Assembly (NCBI GenBank): GCA_035513215.1 | Contig: DATKCK010000081.1 | Location: 1 to 34,221, forward strand | Direction: 5' to 3' | Source of the DNA: DATCZB01 sp035513215 | GTDB lineage: Bacteria > Pseudomonadota > Gammaproteobacteria > Steroidobacterales > Rariloculaceae | DNA length: 34,221 nucleotides | Shown here: positions 22,639-30,428 of the stretch, in pieces | Numbering within the stretch: the first letter of the stretch is position 1 | Layout of the letters: each line of letters begins with the position of its first letter | Notes under the pieces: model-generated | The model's input: the letters and a program-made list of their open reading frames with translations, nothing else | Databases searched by the model: none | Told to the model about the DNA's origin: nothing | Translations under genes and position numbers: made by a program

Positions 22639-24155
22639 TGGGTCAGCCCCGTCCGGAGCCGGGTCTCCGCGGCGAGCAGGAAGTTACCGGACGTCACGAC
22701 TCGATCCCCGGTGCCAAGGCCCTCGAGCACTTCGATCCGCCCCTCGGCGCGCCGGCCCGTCCGAATCCTTGTCGGCCTGAGGCGCCCCTGTCCCAGATCG
22801 ACGAAGACGACGCGCGTTTCGCCCGCGATGATCACCGCTTCCTCGGCTACCGTCAGGCGCTCACCGAGGCTCGCCTGCAGCGACACCTCGGCGTACATGT
22901 CGGGCTTCAGCGCGCCGTCCGCGTTGTCGAGCGTCAGGCGGAGGCGTCCGGTGCGCGTCGCGGCGTCGAGGTAGGGGTAGATGTAATCGACGCTCGCTTC
23001 GTATCGGCGCTCCGGCAGATACGGCAGCGTGACGACGGCGCTCATGCCGGCCTCGATGAGGTCGAGGTCGGCTTCGAACACCTGCGCCTCGACCCAGACC
23101 TGTGACAGGTCGGCGATCGCCAACAAGGTCTCGCCCGTGCGAACGGCGCTGCCGTCTGCGACATTGCGCGCAATCAGCGTGCCGGACCGCGGCGCCCTGA
23201 TCGTGACATAGTCGGCCGGTTCTCCCCGGCGCTCGAGCGCTTCGACCTCGGCGTCGGCGAGATCCCAGAGGCGCAGCCGTTGCCGCGCGGCGCGAAGCAG
23301 CGAGCTCTCGCCCGCGCCGCGCCGCTCGAGTGTCTCGAGGTACTCACGCTGGGCCGCGAGCAGCGCCGGGCCGTAGACCGTGAAAAGCGGCTCGCCGGCG
23401 GTAATCGGCATGCCGACGTAATCGGCGTACAGATCGCCGATGAACGCGTCGAACCTGAGCGTGACCTCGGACAATCGCCGCTCGTCGTACGCGACCTTGC
23501 CGACGGCGCGAACCTGGATCGTCAGCTCGCGCAAAGCGGCCTCTCCGGTCTCGACACCGATCATCTGGCGCCGCCGGTTGTCGATCGTGATGACGACGCC
23601 GTCATCGGGTGCGGCCTCGTTGCCGGCGCCGGCCGTGGCGTCGCCGATCGGCGTGCCTCCGGACGAAACGGAGAGCCCGGCGCGATCGGTCGCCAGGTCG
23701 AATGTCAGACGCTCCTCCTGTCCCGATTGCGGGTCTTCGATCGCGATCGTCAGCGGCCATTCGCCGCGCATCGACAGATTCATCGAGCCTTCGAAGCGGC
23801 CGGGTGCCGTCTCGTTTAGATCGGCCGGTGCCTGCATCTCGGGCATCGCGCCCATTGCCGGCATCCGCGCGACGGCCGATACCTGCGCGGAGAGCGGATT
23901 ACCCGCGCCGTCCCTGAGCTCGAGAATCAATCGATTCTCGCCGACGCGCGGAACGGGCGGGTCCGTCGTGACCCCGATCTCGAGATTGCCGGCGCGAACG
24001 CGTGTCATGCCTGCCGCGATTTCCGGGCGCGCCGCGGTCGAGTCGCTTGCGCCGCCGCGCCCGGCGTTCGTGAAGTAGAACACGAGTCCGATCGAGATGA
24101 CGGCTACGGCGCCGATGAGTGCCGAAACGGCAATGGCAGTTTTGCGGGTATTCAT
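22632..24155 (-). CDS. cusB: CusB-type RND periplasmic adaptor with N-terminal YtkA/FixH-like domain
   Basis: A 507-residue membrane-fusion protein anchored by a helix at residues 6-28. Residues about 45-145 look like an added beta-sandwich of the YtkA/FixH type (VGENRLILELRDGAGNPLSA, MPAMGAMPEMQAP with four Met, then GRFEGSMNLSMRGEWPLTI). The adaptor proper follows: IDNRRRQMIGVETG, lipoyl halves around GEPLFTVYGPALLAAQREYL and TIRAPRSGTLIARNVADGSA, then beta-barrel and membrane-proximal parts to VVTSGNFLLAAETRL. The Met cluster may capture Cu(I). AAGGAG lies just upstream of two consecutive ATGs (24158 and 24155). It begins 15 bases after the cusC stop. Confidence 0.92.
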   Translation of the reverse strand: MNTRKTAIAVSALIGAVAVISIGLVFYFTNAGRGGASDSTAARPEIAAGMTRVRAGNLEIGVTTDPPVPRVGENRLILELRDGAGNPLSAQVSAVARMPAMGAMPEMQAPADLNETAPGRFEGSMNLSMRGEWPLTIAIEDPQSGQEERLTFDLATDRAGLSVSSGGTPIGDATAGAGNEAAPDDGVVITIDNRRRQMIGVETGEAALRELTIQVRAVGKVAYDERRLSEVTLRFDAFIGDLYADYVGMPITAGEPLFTVYGPALLAAQREYLETLERRGAGESSLLRAARQRLRLWDLADAEVEALERRGEPADYVTIRAPRSGTLIARNVADGSAVRTGETLLAIADLSQVWVEAQVFEADLDLIEAGMSAVVTLPYLPERRYEASVDYIYPYLDAATRTGRLRLTLDNADGALKPDMYAEVSLQASLGERLTVAEEAVIIAGETRVVFVDLGQGRLRPTRIRTGRRAEGRIEVLEGLGTGDRVVTSGNFLLAAETRLRTGLTQW

Positions 24156-24169
24156 CATCGTCTCCTTGA

Positions 24170-25429
24170 TCAACGCGCGCTTAGGGCATCGACCGGCCCG
24201 CCGGCCCAGCGCTCGAGGTCAGCCAGGCTTCGCAGGTAGTCGGCACGCGCACGCTCTCCGGCCAATCGGATGGACAGCAGCCGGTCTTCGGCCGTCATGA
24301 CGTTCAGAAACGCACCGCTACCGCTTTCGTAGTCGGCGAGGGCGACTGCGAGATACTCATCGGCCAGCGGCAGGAGCTCCCGTTCATGCAGATCGACAAT
24401 GGCGGCTGCCTCTTCGACCTCGGCGCGTGCCCGTGCGAGCTCGCCGAGCAGCACGGCGCGCCGATCGGCGAGCAGACTTTGCGCCCGGCGTGTCTCGGCC
24501 TCGGCGCGGCTCTGCTCCGCGCGCCGCTTGGAGCGGGCGAGCGGCACGTTGATCGAAACGCCGATCACGGGTCTCTTGTCGCTCTCGTCCCAAAGCGTGT
24601 TGTAGCCGGCGCGGACCTGAAAGTCGGGGCGAAAAGCGAGCTCGGCAAGCTCGGCACGATTCTCGGCGCCCGCGATTTCCGCGTCGAGCTGCCTGAGCTC
24701 GGGATGGCCATCGAGGGCCCGGCGTTCGAGCGCCGCCGCATCGAGAAGCGGCTGCCCGACCGGGATCGGCCCGGCGGGCGGCAAGGCGGCATCGGGCGGG
24801 CGACTCATCAGGGCATTGATATGCGCGAGCGTCGCGGTTCGTCGACGCATCAGGCCGAGCCCGTGAGCTTCGAGATTGGCCCTTTCGACCTCGGCCTGAA
24901 GCACATCCTGCCGCGAGGCGCTGCCCGCCGCATAGCGCGTTTCGGCCGTGGCAATGATTTGATCGAGCAGGACTTCGGTCTCGGCATGGACCGCGATTGC
25001 GCGTTCGATGAAGTACCACTCGGCATAGGCGGACTTGGCAGCGAGCGTCAGCATCAGCCGCTCCACGTCGACACGCCGGCGAGTCGCAAGGACGTCGCTT
25101 TCGGCCGCTGACTCGCGCGCGCGCAGCGTGCCCGGCCATGGCAGGCGCTGGCTCACGTCGATGTTGCTGTCGGACGATCGCGGCGCCGTCGCTAAGCTCA
25201 GCGTCGGATCGTCGAAGGCGCCGGCGACCTCGACGCGATAGGCTGCCGCCTCGGCCAGCGCGTCGATTGCCGCCAGGCGCGGACTTTCCGATATGACGGC
25301 GGCGACGAGCGCGTCGACGGTCAGCGATTGGCCGAAAGGCGATCGCCCGGCGTCGGTTTGTGCTGCCGCGACGCCCGGATAGGCCAGAATGGCGACGACT
25401 ATCGCTGCGCCCAGTTTGAAGCGCCGCAT
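24170..25429 (-). CDS. cusC: CusC-type outer-membrane efflux protein (TolC family)
   Basis: A 419-residue TolC-family protein forming the outer-membrane channel of the pump. Signal peptide MRRFKLGAAIVVAILAYPGVAAA-Q, then two repeated helical modules: ISESPRLAAIDALAEAAAYR and DVSQRLPWPGTLRARESAAE in the first, GHPELRQLDAEIAGAENRAEL and ALADYESGSGAFLNVMTAED in the second. Length and both module motifs fit the family. The ATG at 25429 was chosen for the signal peptide; the frame is open upstream to 25744 with another ATG at 25492. It follows the Cys-rich protein gene (25558-25926) on the same strand. Confidence 0.92.
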   Translation of the reverse strand: MRRFKLGAAIVVAILAYPGVAAAQTDAGRSPFGQSLTVDALVAAVISESPRLAAIDALAEAAAYRVEVAGAFDDPTLSLATAPRSSDSNIDVSQRLPWPGTLRARESAAESDVLATRRRVDVERLMLTLAAKSAYAEWYFIERAIAVHAETEVLLDQIIATAETRYAAGSASRQDVLQAEVERANLEAHGLGLMRRRTATLAHINALMSRPPDAALPPAGPIPVGQPLLDAAALERRALDGHPELRQLDAEIAGAENRAELAELAFRPDFQVRAGYNTLWDESDKRPVIGVSINVPLARSKRRAEQSRAEAETRRAQSLLADRRAVLLGELARARAEVEEAAAIVDLHERELLPLADEYLAVALADYESGSGAFLNVMTAEDRLLSIRLAGERARADYLRSLADLERWAGGPVDALSAR

Positions 25430-25557
25430 GACCGGCTTCGCGCCATCGCCAGACGAATGGAATCGATCGGAGGAAACAATTGACACGGCCATACTCCACG
25501 GCAGAAGAAACAGACATGCGGAGTCGCCCGAGCGGTCGCTCGGTCCAAGGCCTGCGT

Positions 25558-25926
25558 CTAAACCCGTAAGCGCAGCGTGACGAGATAAATCGGAGGGGAG
25601 GTATCCGCGGCCCGATAATGCGGGCCGAGGCACGCCGGCGGAGCGCGCGGCGCAAAGTCCGGATAAGCGAGGGTGACGAAGGGCGAAGCTGCGGGCAGAT
25701 CGTTCGGACCCCCGGGCAGCGGGCTGGCCGAGACGGGCTGGCACGTCAGATCGGCTGCCTGAGTATCGAGGTCGGAAGGCGGCGATTCATCGGCCATCGA
25801 GCCGTCCGGGCAACACGGCATCTCGGCCATCTGTGTGTCGACGCAAATGCACGCCGCGACGGGGCCTACAACCAGTAGCCCGGTTGCCAGAAGGGCGATC
25901 GTGACTCGTGCCCTGCCTGCGTTCAT
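25558..25926 (-). CDS. Cys-rich exported protein leading the cus operon
   Basis: A 122-residue protein with a signal peptide (TIALLATGLLVVGPVAA). The mature start is rich in Cys and Met: CICVDTQMAEMPCCPDGSM, with further Cys in ADLTCQPV and PPACLGP, then a Pro-rich body and the end PPIYLVTLRLRV. I recall similar small exported proteins, without a named function, at the front of czc/cus-type efflux operons. The CxC plus MxxxxCC pattern suggests soft-metal binding in the periplasm. It starts the minus-strand operon; a weak promoter (TTGGAT, 17 bases, TAATAT) ends only about 7 bases before the ATG, which would give an almost leaderless mRNA. Confidence 0.7.
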   Translation of the reverse strand: MNAGRARVTIALLATGLLVVGPVAACICVDTQMAEMPCCPDGSMADESPPSDLDTQAADLTCQPVSASPLPGGPNDLPAASPFVTLAYPDFAPRAPPACLGPHYRAADTSPPIYLVTLRLRV

Positions 25927-26129
25927 TTCAGCGATATTACGCGTGAGGTTGCGTCAATCCAATGCTTTTTCGGCCAGTTTGAGAGTTCTGTCGGTCGGCA
26001 GGTCTCGCAGCATCGAACCTCGTTGAAGTCGAAGACGCTCCTTTAGCTCCGATCCGGTCGACGCCGACTCCGCCACAGCTGATACTGCCGCAAGGTCATC
26101 GCGCGGGCCGCAGGGAGCAGCACGGCTTC

Positions 26130-26169
26130 GTTAACGCTGCCAGTTAACAGTTAAACAACGAACCTTAAC
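26130..26169. promoter_or_regulatory. GTTAAC-type site array before the 50-residue ORF and PepSY gene
   Basis: In otherwise GC-rich DNA, GTTAAC occurs at 26130-26135 and 26143-26148, GTTAAA at 26150-26155 and CTTAAC at 26164-26169. The array lies 53-92 bases before the ATG at 26222. A similar array precedes the TonB receptor at 27930-27963, so it is probably a binding region for one regulator. Which regulator is unknown; none is encoded next to it. Confidence 0.5.
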
Positions 26170-26221
26170 TGGCGCCGGCGTCGGCGCGAGATAACATGCT
26201 CTTCGCACCAGGAGGATGGAT

Positions 26222-26374
26222 ATGCGCCCGTTCAGCCAGCTGCAATGGCTTCCGCGATGCGTCTTGACTGCGAACGGCCGGCTCGGGCAGTGGCCGCCCT
26301 GGGCCGACACTCTCGATCGTGCGACGATCAAGGCGTTGGCCGTATTCATTTGGAACTGCGCTTCGCCGTACTGA
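26222..26374 (+). CDS. 50-residue ORF resembling a CcoP cytochrome c C-terminus
   Basis: A short frame with an excellent ribosome-binding site (AGGAGG at 26210-26215, 6 bases before ATG). It reads MRPFSQLQWLPRCVLTANGR, then LGQWPPWADTLDRATIKALA and VFIWNCASPY. The WxDTLDRATIKALAVFI part closely resembles the last helix of cbb3 oxidase subunit CcoP (MPAWxxRLDDATIKALAVYV), but no CxxCH heme site is present and the first 20 residues are unrelated. It may be a dead remnant placed behind a live promoter, or a small protein derived from one. The PepSY gene follows 46 bases later, so both may be cotranscribed. Confidence 0.45.
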   Translation: MRPFSQLQWLPRCVLTANGRLGQWPPWADTLDRATIKALAVFIWNCASPY

Positions 26375-26420
26375 GCCGCCGACTTCAGACAATCGAATCT
26401 TGGAATCGTAGCAGCCGTTC

Positions 26421-27881
26421 ATGCAACTCCGCATAAAGCACTGGCTCGTCGTCACGCATCGCTGGCTCGGCGTTACGATGTGCCTGCTGTTCGCGCTCTG
26501 GTTCGCGACGGGCATCATCATGATGTACGTCGAGTACCCAGAGCTGACCGAGGACGAACGTCTCGCGCAGCGCCCTGCTTTGGTCCTGACGGACGTCGAC
26601 GTGACCCCGGCAGAGGCCGTTGCCGGCGGCGGATTGACCGGACCCGTCGCGGGCCTGACGCTCTCGATGCTCGGCGATCGCCCCGCTTATGAGATGAGCG
26701 ATGCAGTCGGCTCCACGGCCGTCGTCTTCGCCGACGATGGGCAGCGTTTCGCCGGCACCGATGAGGGCATAGCGCTCGGTACGGTGCGTGCATCCGGCTT
26801 TCTCACATCGCCCGCTGTGCCGACCTACGACGGTGTCGCCGAAATGGACCAATGGACGGTCTCGGAGGTTCTGAATCCGCACCGGCCGCTGCATCGCGTC
26901 CAACTTCAGGACGCCGCGGGCACTGTGCTATATGTCTCTGACAACACGGGACAGATCGTTCGCGATACCGACCGCAGCGAACGTGCCTGGAACTGGCTCG
27001 GATCGACGATTCACTGGATCTACCCCTATCAGCTTCGCCGTCACCGCAGCCTATGGGTCGACGTCGTCGTCTATATCTCCATCGTCGGCATCATCTCGGT
27101 CGTGACCGGCGCCATCCTGGGTTTCATGCGCTTGCGTGTACGGCCGCGCTATCCGACAGGCTCCATTTCGCCTTTCCGCGGCATGCTGAAATGGCACCAT
27201 TTGCTCGGCCTGGTATCCCTGATCTTCGTCAGCACCTTCATCTTCAGCGGATTGATGTCGATGACTCCGTGGGGCATCTTCGATCCGGACGCGCCGCTCG
27301 AGCCGCAGCTCGCGCGGTATACTGGCGGCGAGCTGCGCGGACTCGATGCCGCGACTGTGCCAGAAGACCTGACTGATGTTTCGGGCGTCAAGGAATTCGA
27401 GTGGCGGCAAATCGATGGCGTGACCCATCTCGTCGCCAAGCATGCGGCCGACCGGCGCTCACCGTTGGTTGCAGGACTCGCGCGCCAGGCAGCCGTCGAC
27501 GCGTTGCGGGAGAGGGTCGAGCGGGCCGCGCCCAACTTTCTGCCCGATGCGCGGGTCGTTTCGACCGAGGTACTCGAGGAGTACGACGACTACTATTACA
27601 CGCGCCATAATCGCTACCGGCCGCTGCCCGTATACCGGGTCCGGTTCGATGACCGCGAGTCGAGCTGGTATCATGTCGACCTGTTGTCGGGAGCCCTCAT
27701 CACTCGCGAGACAGATGCCACACGCTTAGGCCGCTGGCTATTCAACGGCCTGCACAGCCTCGATTTCGTCTGGCTGACCCGTCTCGGAGCCGTCTGGGAC
27801 CTTACCGTCATCGTACTGAGTATCGCGGGATTCGCCTTCGCCGTGACCTCCGTTGTCATCGGCGTGAGGCGAGTCTTCTAA
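26421..27881 (+). CDS. PepSY-domain integral membrane protein (putative ferric/cupric reductase type)
   Basis: A 486-residue inner-membrane protein with four helices at about residues 10-32, 212-236, 255-280 and 452-482, and periplasmic PepSY-type domains between them. Histidines flank the helices in the usual pattern: KHWLVVTHRWLG near the N-terminus, TIHWIYPYQLRRH before helix two, KWHHLLGLVS in helix three and NGLHSLDFVW before helix four, consistent with heme coordination across the membrane. Family members lie beside siderophore receptors and are thought to reduce imported metal chelates. It lies directly upstream of the TonB receptor gene and shares its upstream GTTAAC array type. No ribosome-binding site is evident at the ATG. 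Confidence 0.82.
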   Translation: MQLRIKHWLVVTHRWLGVTMCLLFALWFATGIIMMYVEYPELTEDERLAQRPALVLTDVDVTPAEAVAGGGLTGPVAGLTLSMLGDRPAYEMSDAVGSTAVVFADDGQRFAGTDEGIALGTVRASGFLTSPAVPTYDGVAEMDQWTVSEVLNPHRPLHRVQLQDAAGTVLYVSDNTGQIVRDTDRSERAWNWLGSTIHWIYPYQLRRHRSLWVDVVVYISIVGIISVVTGAILGFMRLRVRPRYPTGSISPFRGMLKWHHLLGLVSLIFVSTFIFSGLMSMTPWGIFDPDAPLEPQLARYTGGELRGLDAATVPEDLTDVSGVKEFEWRQIDGVTHLVAKHAADRRSPLVAGLARQAAVDALRERVERAAPNFLPDARVVSTEVLEEYDDYYYTRHNRYRPLPVYRVRFDDRESSWYHVDLLSGALITRETDATRLGRWLFNGLHSLDFVWLTRLGAVWDLTVIVLSIAGFAFAVTSVVIGVRRVF

Positions 27882-27929
27882 TCCGTCTCGAGGGCCGAAC
27901 CCGCACGCTGCCTGGACTGCAGGGCTGGC

Positions 27930-27963
27930 GTTAACGTCGGTTAACGTTAATTAACCGTTTAAT
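27930..27963. promoter_or_regulatory. GTTAAC-type site array before the TonB receptor
   Basis: GTTAAC at 27930-27935 and 27940-27945, then the palindrome GTTAATTAAC at 27946-27955 and a GTTTAA at 27958-27963. It is the same motif family as at 26130-26169 and lies 84-117 bases before the receptor start. The sequence is not a Fur box. Confidence 0.55.
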
Positions 27964-28046
27964 AGCCGTCATTTACGTACCGGCGCGGCGCGCTGACGCC
28001 TAGTATCCGCGAACTGCCCGCCCACCCGGACCAGGGAGGATACCGT

Positions 28047-30155
28047 TTGTCTACTCGGAGAAACCCCGTGAAAAAGAAAGCTCTCGTCCTCGCCATCGCC
28101 ACCACTTGCAGCACCACGGCCCCTGCCGTGCTCGCGCAGCAGACCGCAAGCGAACGGCCGACCGAGGTGGTCGTGGTTTACGGCACGCAGGGCACCGGAG
28201 CGGCGGAGACGGGCAGCCGGCTGGGGCTGACCCTTCTCGAAACGCCCGCCACCGTCGACGTCATCGACGGCAACGCGATTCGCGCCCGCGTCGATACGAG
28301 CGTCATCGAGGCTGTAACGCGCAGCGCCGGCTTCACCAACGAGTCCGATCCAGGTAACGGCCATTCGAGCATCGCCGCGCGGGGCTTTCGCGGCCAGGGC
28401 ACGGTCACGAAACTCTACGATGGTACCAACTACTTTACGGCGGCTGGAACGATCACGTTTCCGTTTGACACTTGGAGCACCGAGCGCATTGAGGTGCTCA
28501 AGGGGCCTTCTTCAGTGCTCTACGGAGAGGGCGGCATCGGGGGCGCAATCAACGTGATCCCGCGCCGTCCGCAGTTCGAGCGCAGCACCGATGTCCGGCT
28601 GCTGATGGGCGAAGACGATACGAGCTTCGTCGGCATCGACACGACCGGACCGATCTCCGATTCGCTGGCTTATCGCCTGGATTACAGCAGGGGCCAGTCG
28701 GACAACTGGATCAGAAACAGCGAAAGCGACGCCGAGATGTTCTCGTTCGCGTTGCGATGGGACGTGAGTCCCGATGTCGCGATCAGCGCTCGTTACGACT
28801 ACGGCGATCAGGAGCCGATGAAGTACTTCGGCTCACCCCTTATAAACTTCGGCTTTCTCGACCTGCTCACAGAGCAGAACTTCAACGTCGCGGACGCAGA
28901 GATCCGCTATCAGGACGATTCGATACGGTTGCGCGCCGACTGGCGAGTCTCCGATACGCTCGACCTGCAAACGGAAGTGTTCCGGCTGTCGACGGATCGC
29001 TTCTGGAAGAACACCGAATACTACAGCTACGACGCCGTGAACCAGACCGTCGATCGGTTCGATCCGCTCGTCATCGGCCACGACATGGATCATAATGGTA
29101 TCCGGGCTAGCCTCGGCATCGAGCCGATGGATCGGCGGATCAGGGCTTCGATCGGCATCGAGGCCAACGACATTTCGTTCCTGCGCCCGACCAACTTCGG
29201 CCCGGCCAATCCGGACCCGATCGATTTCGGCAACGATTTCGACACGGTCAGCGCCATCAACTTCCAGCCGGGCACCCTTCTCGACCTCACCGACGCGCCC
29301 GTGCTGCTCGACAACATGTCGGACGTATCCCAGATCGCGCTGTTCGGTGAGGCCCAGCTCTATCTGAGCGACAGGCTATCGCTCGTCGGTGCGCTGCGAT
29401 ACGATGACTACCAGACGGGCTATGTGCGCCTCGGCGAGGTGCCGATCGATCAGCAGGTCGATGTCGTCACCGGACGCGTCGGCACCGTATTCAATGTCAA
29501 CGACCAGACGGTTTTCTACGCGCAATACGGCACCGGCGCGACGCACCCGAGTAGCTCCGTGGTTACTGCGTCATCGGCAAATCGGGAAGCCGACATGATC
29601 GAGAGCGAGCTGGTCGAGGTCGGCTTGAAGCATCAGGTCGGCGGGACGGGCCTGCAATGGACCGTTGCCCTGTTCGACATCACCAGGAACAATCTGGTGG
29701 AGGACGATCCGAACTCGTCCGACCCGAACGACCTGATCGTGATACCGGAGCAGACCTCGCAGGGCATTGAGATCGGCTACAACTATGCAGTCACTCCGAG
29801 CTTCCAGATCTACGGCAGCGTCGCGGCGCTGAATGCCGAGACCAACACCGGCGCCACGCCGAACTACGTACCCGAGGAGACCGCCAATCTCGGCTTTGCC
29901 TGGAACTCGGACGGCGGCTTTCGCGTCATCGCCGACGTGCGCTATGTCGGTGACCGCTTCGAGGCCACCTGGCCCATTCCCTCATATACGGTCGTGGACG
30001 CGTCCGTGCATTGGCCGCTGGAAAACAATATCGGTCTGACGCTCAAGGCCGAAAACCTGTTCGATGAGGAGTACGCTACGACGGCTTACTACGAGGACAC
30101 CTGGCTCCTCGGCCGGTTCCGCACGCTGAGTCTGGTGGCCGACTTCCGGTTCTAA
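28047..30155 (+). CDS. TonB-dependent siderophore-type outer-membrane receptor
   Basis: A 702-residue receptor. Signal peptide (KKKALVLAIATTCSTTAPAVLAQ), TonB box-like TEVVVVYGT, plug domain with LLETPATVDVIDGNAIR and ERIEVLKGPSSVLYGEGGIG followed by GAINVIPRRP, then a 22-strand barrel ending in Phe (LSLVADFRF), the signal for outer-membrane assembly. It imports a metal chelate using TonB energy; with the PepSY protein upstream and the copper genes around it the cargo could be an iron siderophore or a copper complex. The start is either TTG 28047, with an ideal AGGGAGGA site 6 bases upstream, or GTG 28068, which gives the more usual MKKK signal start. Expression is likely under the GTTAAC array upstream. 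Confidence 0.92.
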   Translation: MSTRRNPVKKKALVLAIATTCSTTAPAVLAQQTASERPTEVVVVYGTQGTGAAETGSRLGLTLLETPATVDVIDGNAIRARVDTSVIEAVTRSAGFTNESDPGNGHSSIAARGFRGQGTVTKLYDGTNYFTAAGTITFPFDTWSTERIEVLKGPSSVLYGEGGIGGAINVIPRRPQFERSTDVRLLMGEDDTSFVGIDTTGPISDSLAYRLDYSRGQSDNWIRNSESDAEMFSFALRWDVSPDVAISARYDYGDQEPMKYFGSPLINFGFLDLLTEQNFNVADAEIRYQDDSIRLRADWRVSDTLDLQTEVFRLSTDRFWKNTEYYSYDAVNQTVDRFDPLVIGHDMDHNGIRASLGIEPMDRRIRASIGIEANDISFLRPTNFGPANPDPIDFGNDFDTVSAINFQPGTLLDLTDAPVLLDNMSDVSQIALFGEAQLYLSDRLSLVGALRYDDYQTGYVRLGEVPIDQQVDVVTGRVGTVFNVNDQTVFYAQYGTGATHPSSSVVTASSANREADMIESELVEVGLKHQVGGTGLQWTVALFDITRNNLVEDDPNSSDPNDLIVIPEQTSQGIEIGYNYAVTPSFQIYGSVAALNAETNTGATPNYVPEETANLGFAWNSDGGFRVIADVRYVGDRFEATWPIPSYTVVDASVHWPLENNIGLTLKAENLFDEEYATTAYYEDTWLLGRFRTLSLVADFRF

Positions 30156-30378
30156 GCCTGATCGCGGACCGCTTACAGCACCACCAGGTCACGTTCCAAG
30201 AGGCGCACACGCCTAGCCTGAGGACATCTATCGTCGATGCCTTCGGGCAACCCACGTGGTGCGGGCGAGTAGGAGTTGGCTCACGCTGAAGAGGCGAGCG
30301 GAGCCGACCAGCGTTGATTGCTCATGCTGGCACTCTTGTCTAGCCTGTCAAGTCGTTGCCGCTGACACGAGAAAGAGG

Positions 30379-30413
30379 TGTAATTAAAATAACGATATGT
30401 AATAGTCATTACA
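30379..30413. promoter_or_regulatory. Candidate chrBA operator
   Basis: TGTAATAGTCATTACA at 30398-30413 is a perfect 6-base inverted repeat (TGTAAT-N4-ATTACA) ending 15 bases before the chrB ATG. A third TGTAAT half-site lies at 30379-30384, 19 bases upstream of the first arm, close to two helical turns. ChrB is known as the chromate-sensing regulator of chr operons, so it is the likely ligand of this site. Confidence 0.55.
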
Positions 30414-30428
30414 GACTTGCGAGAATCC

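Noticed and set aside
24384..25655. 423-codon minus-strand open frame
   Set aside because: Out-of-frame overlap of cusC, extreme Arg content and no domain.
30280..30340. Possible hairpin after the TonB receptor (TTGGCTC and GAGCCGA)
   Set aside because: Imperfect arms, long loop and no U-tract; not enough to call a terminator.
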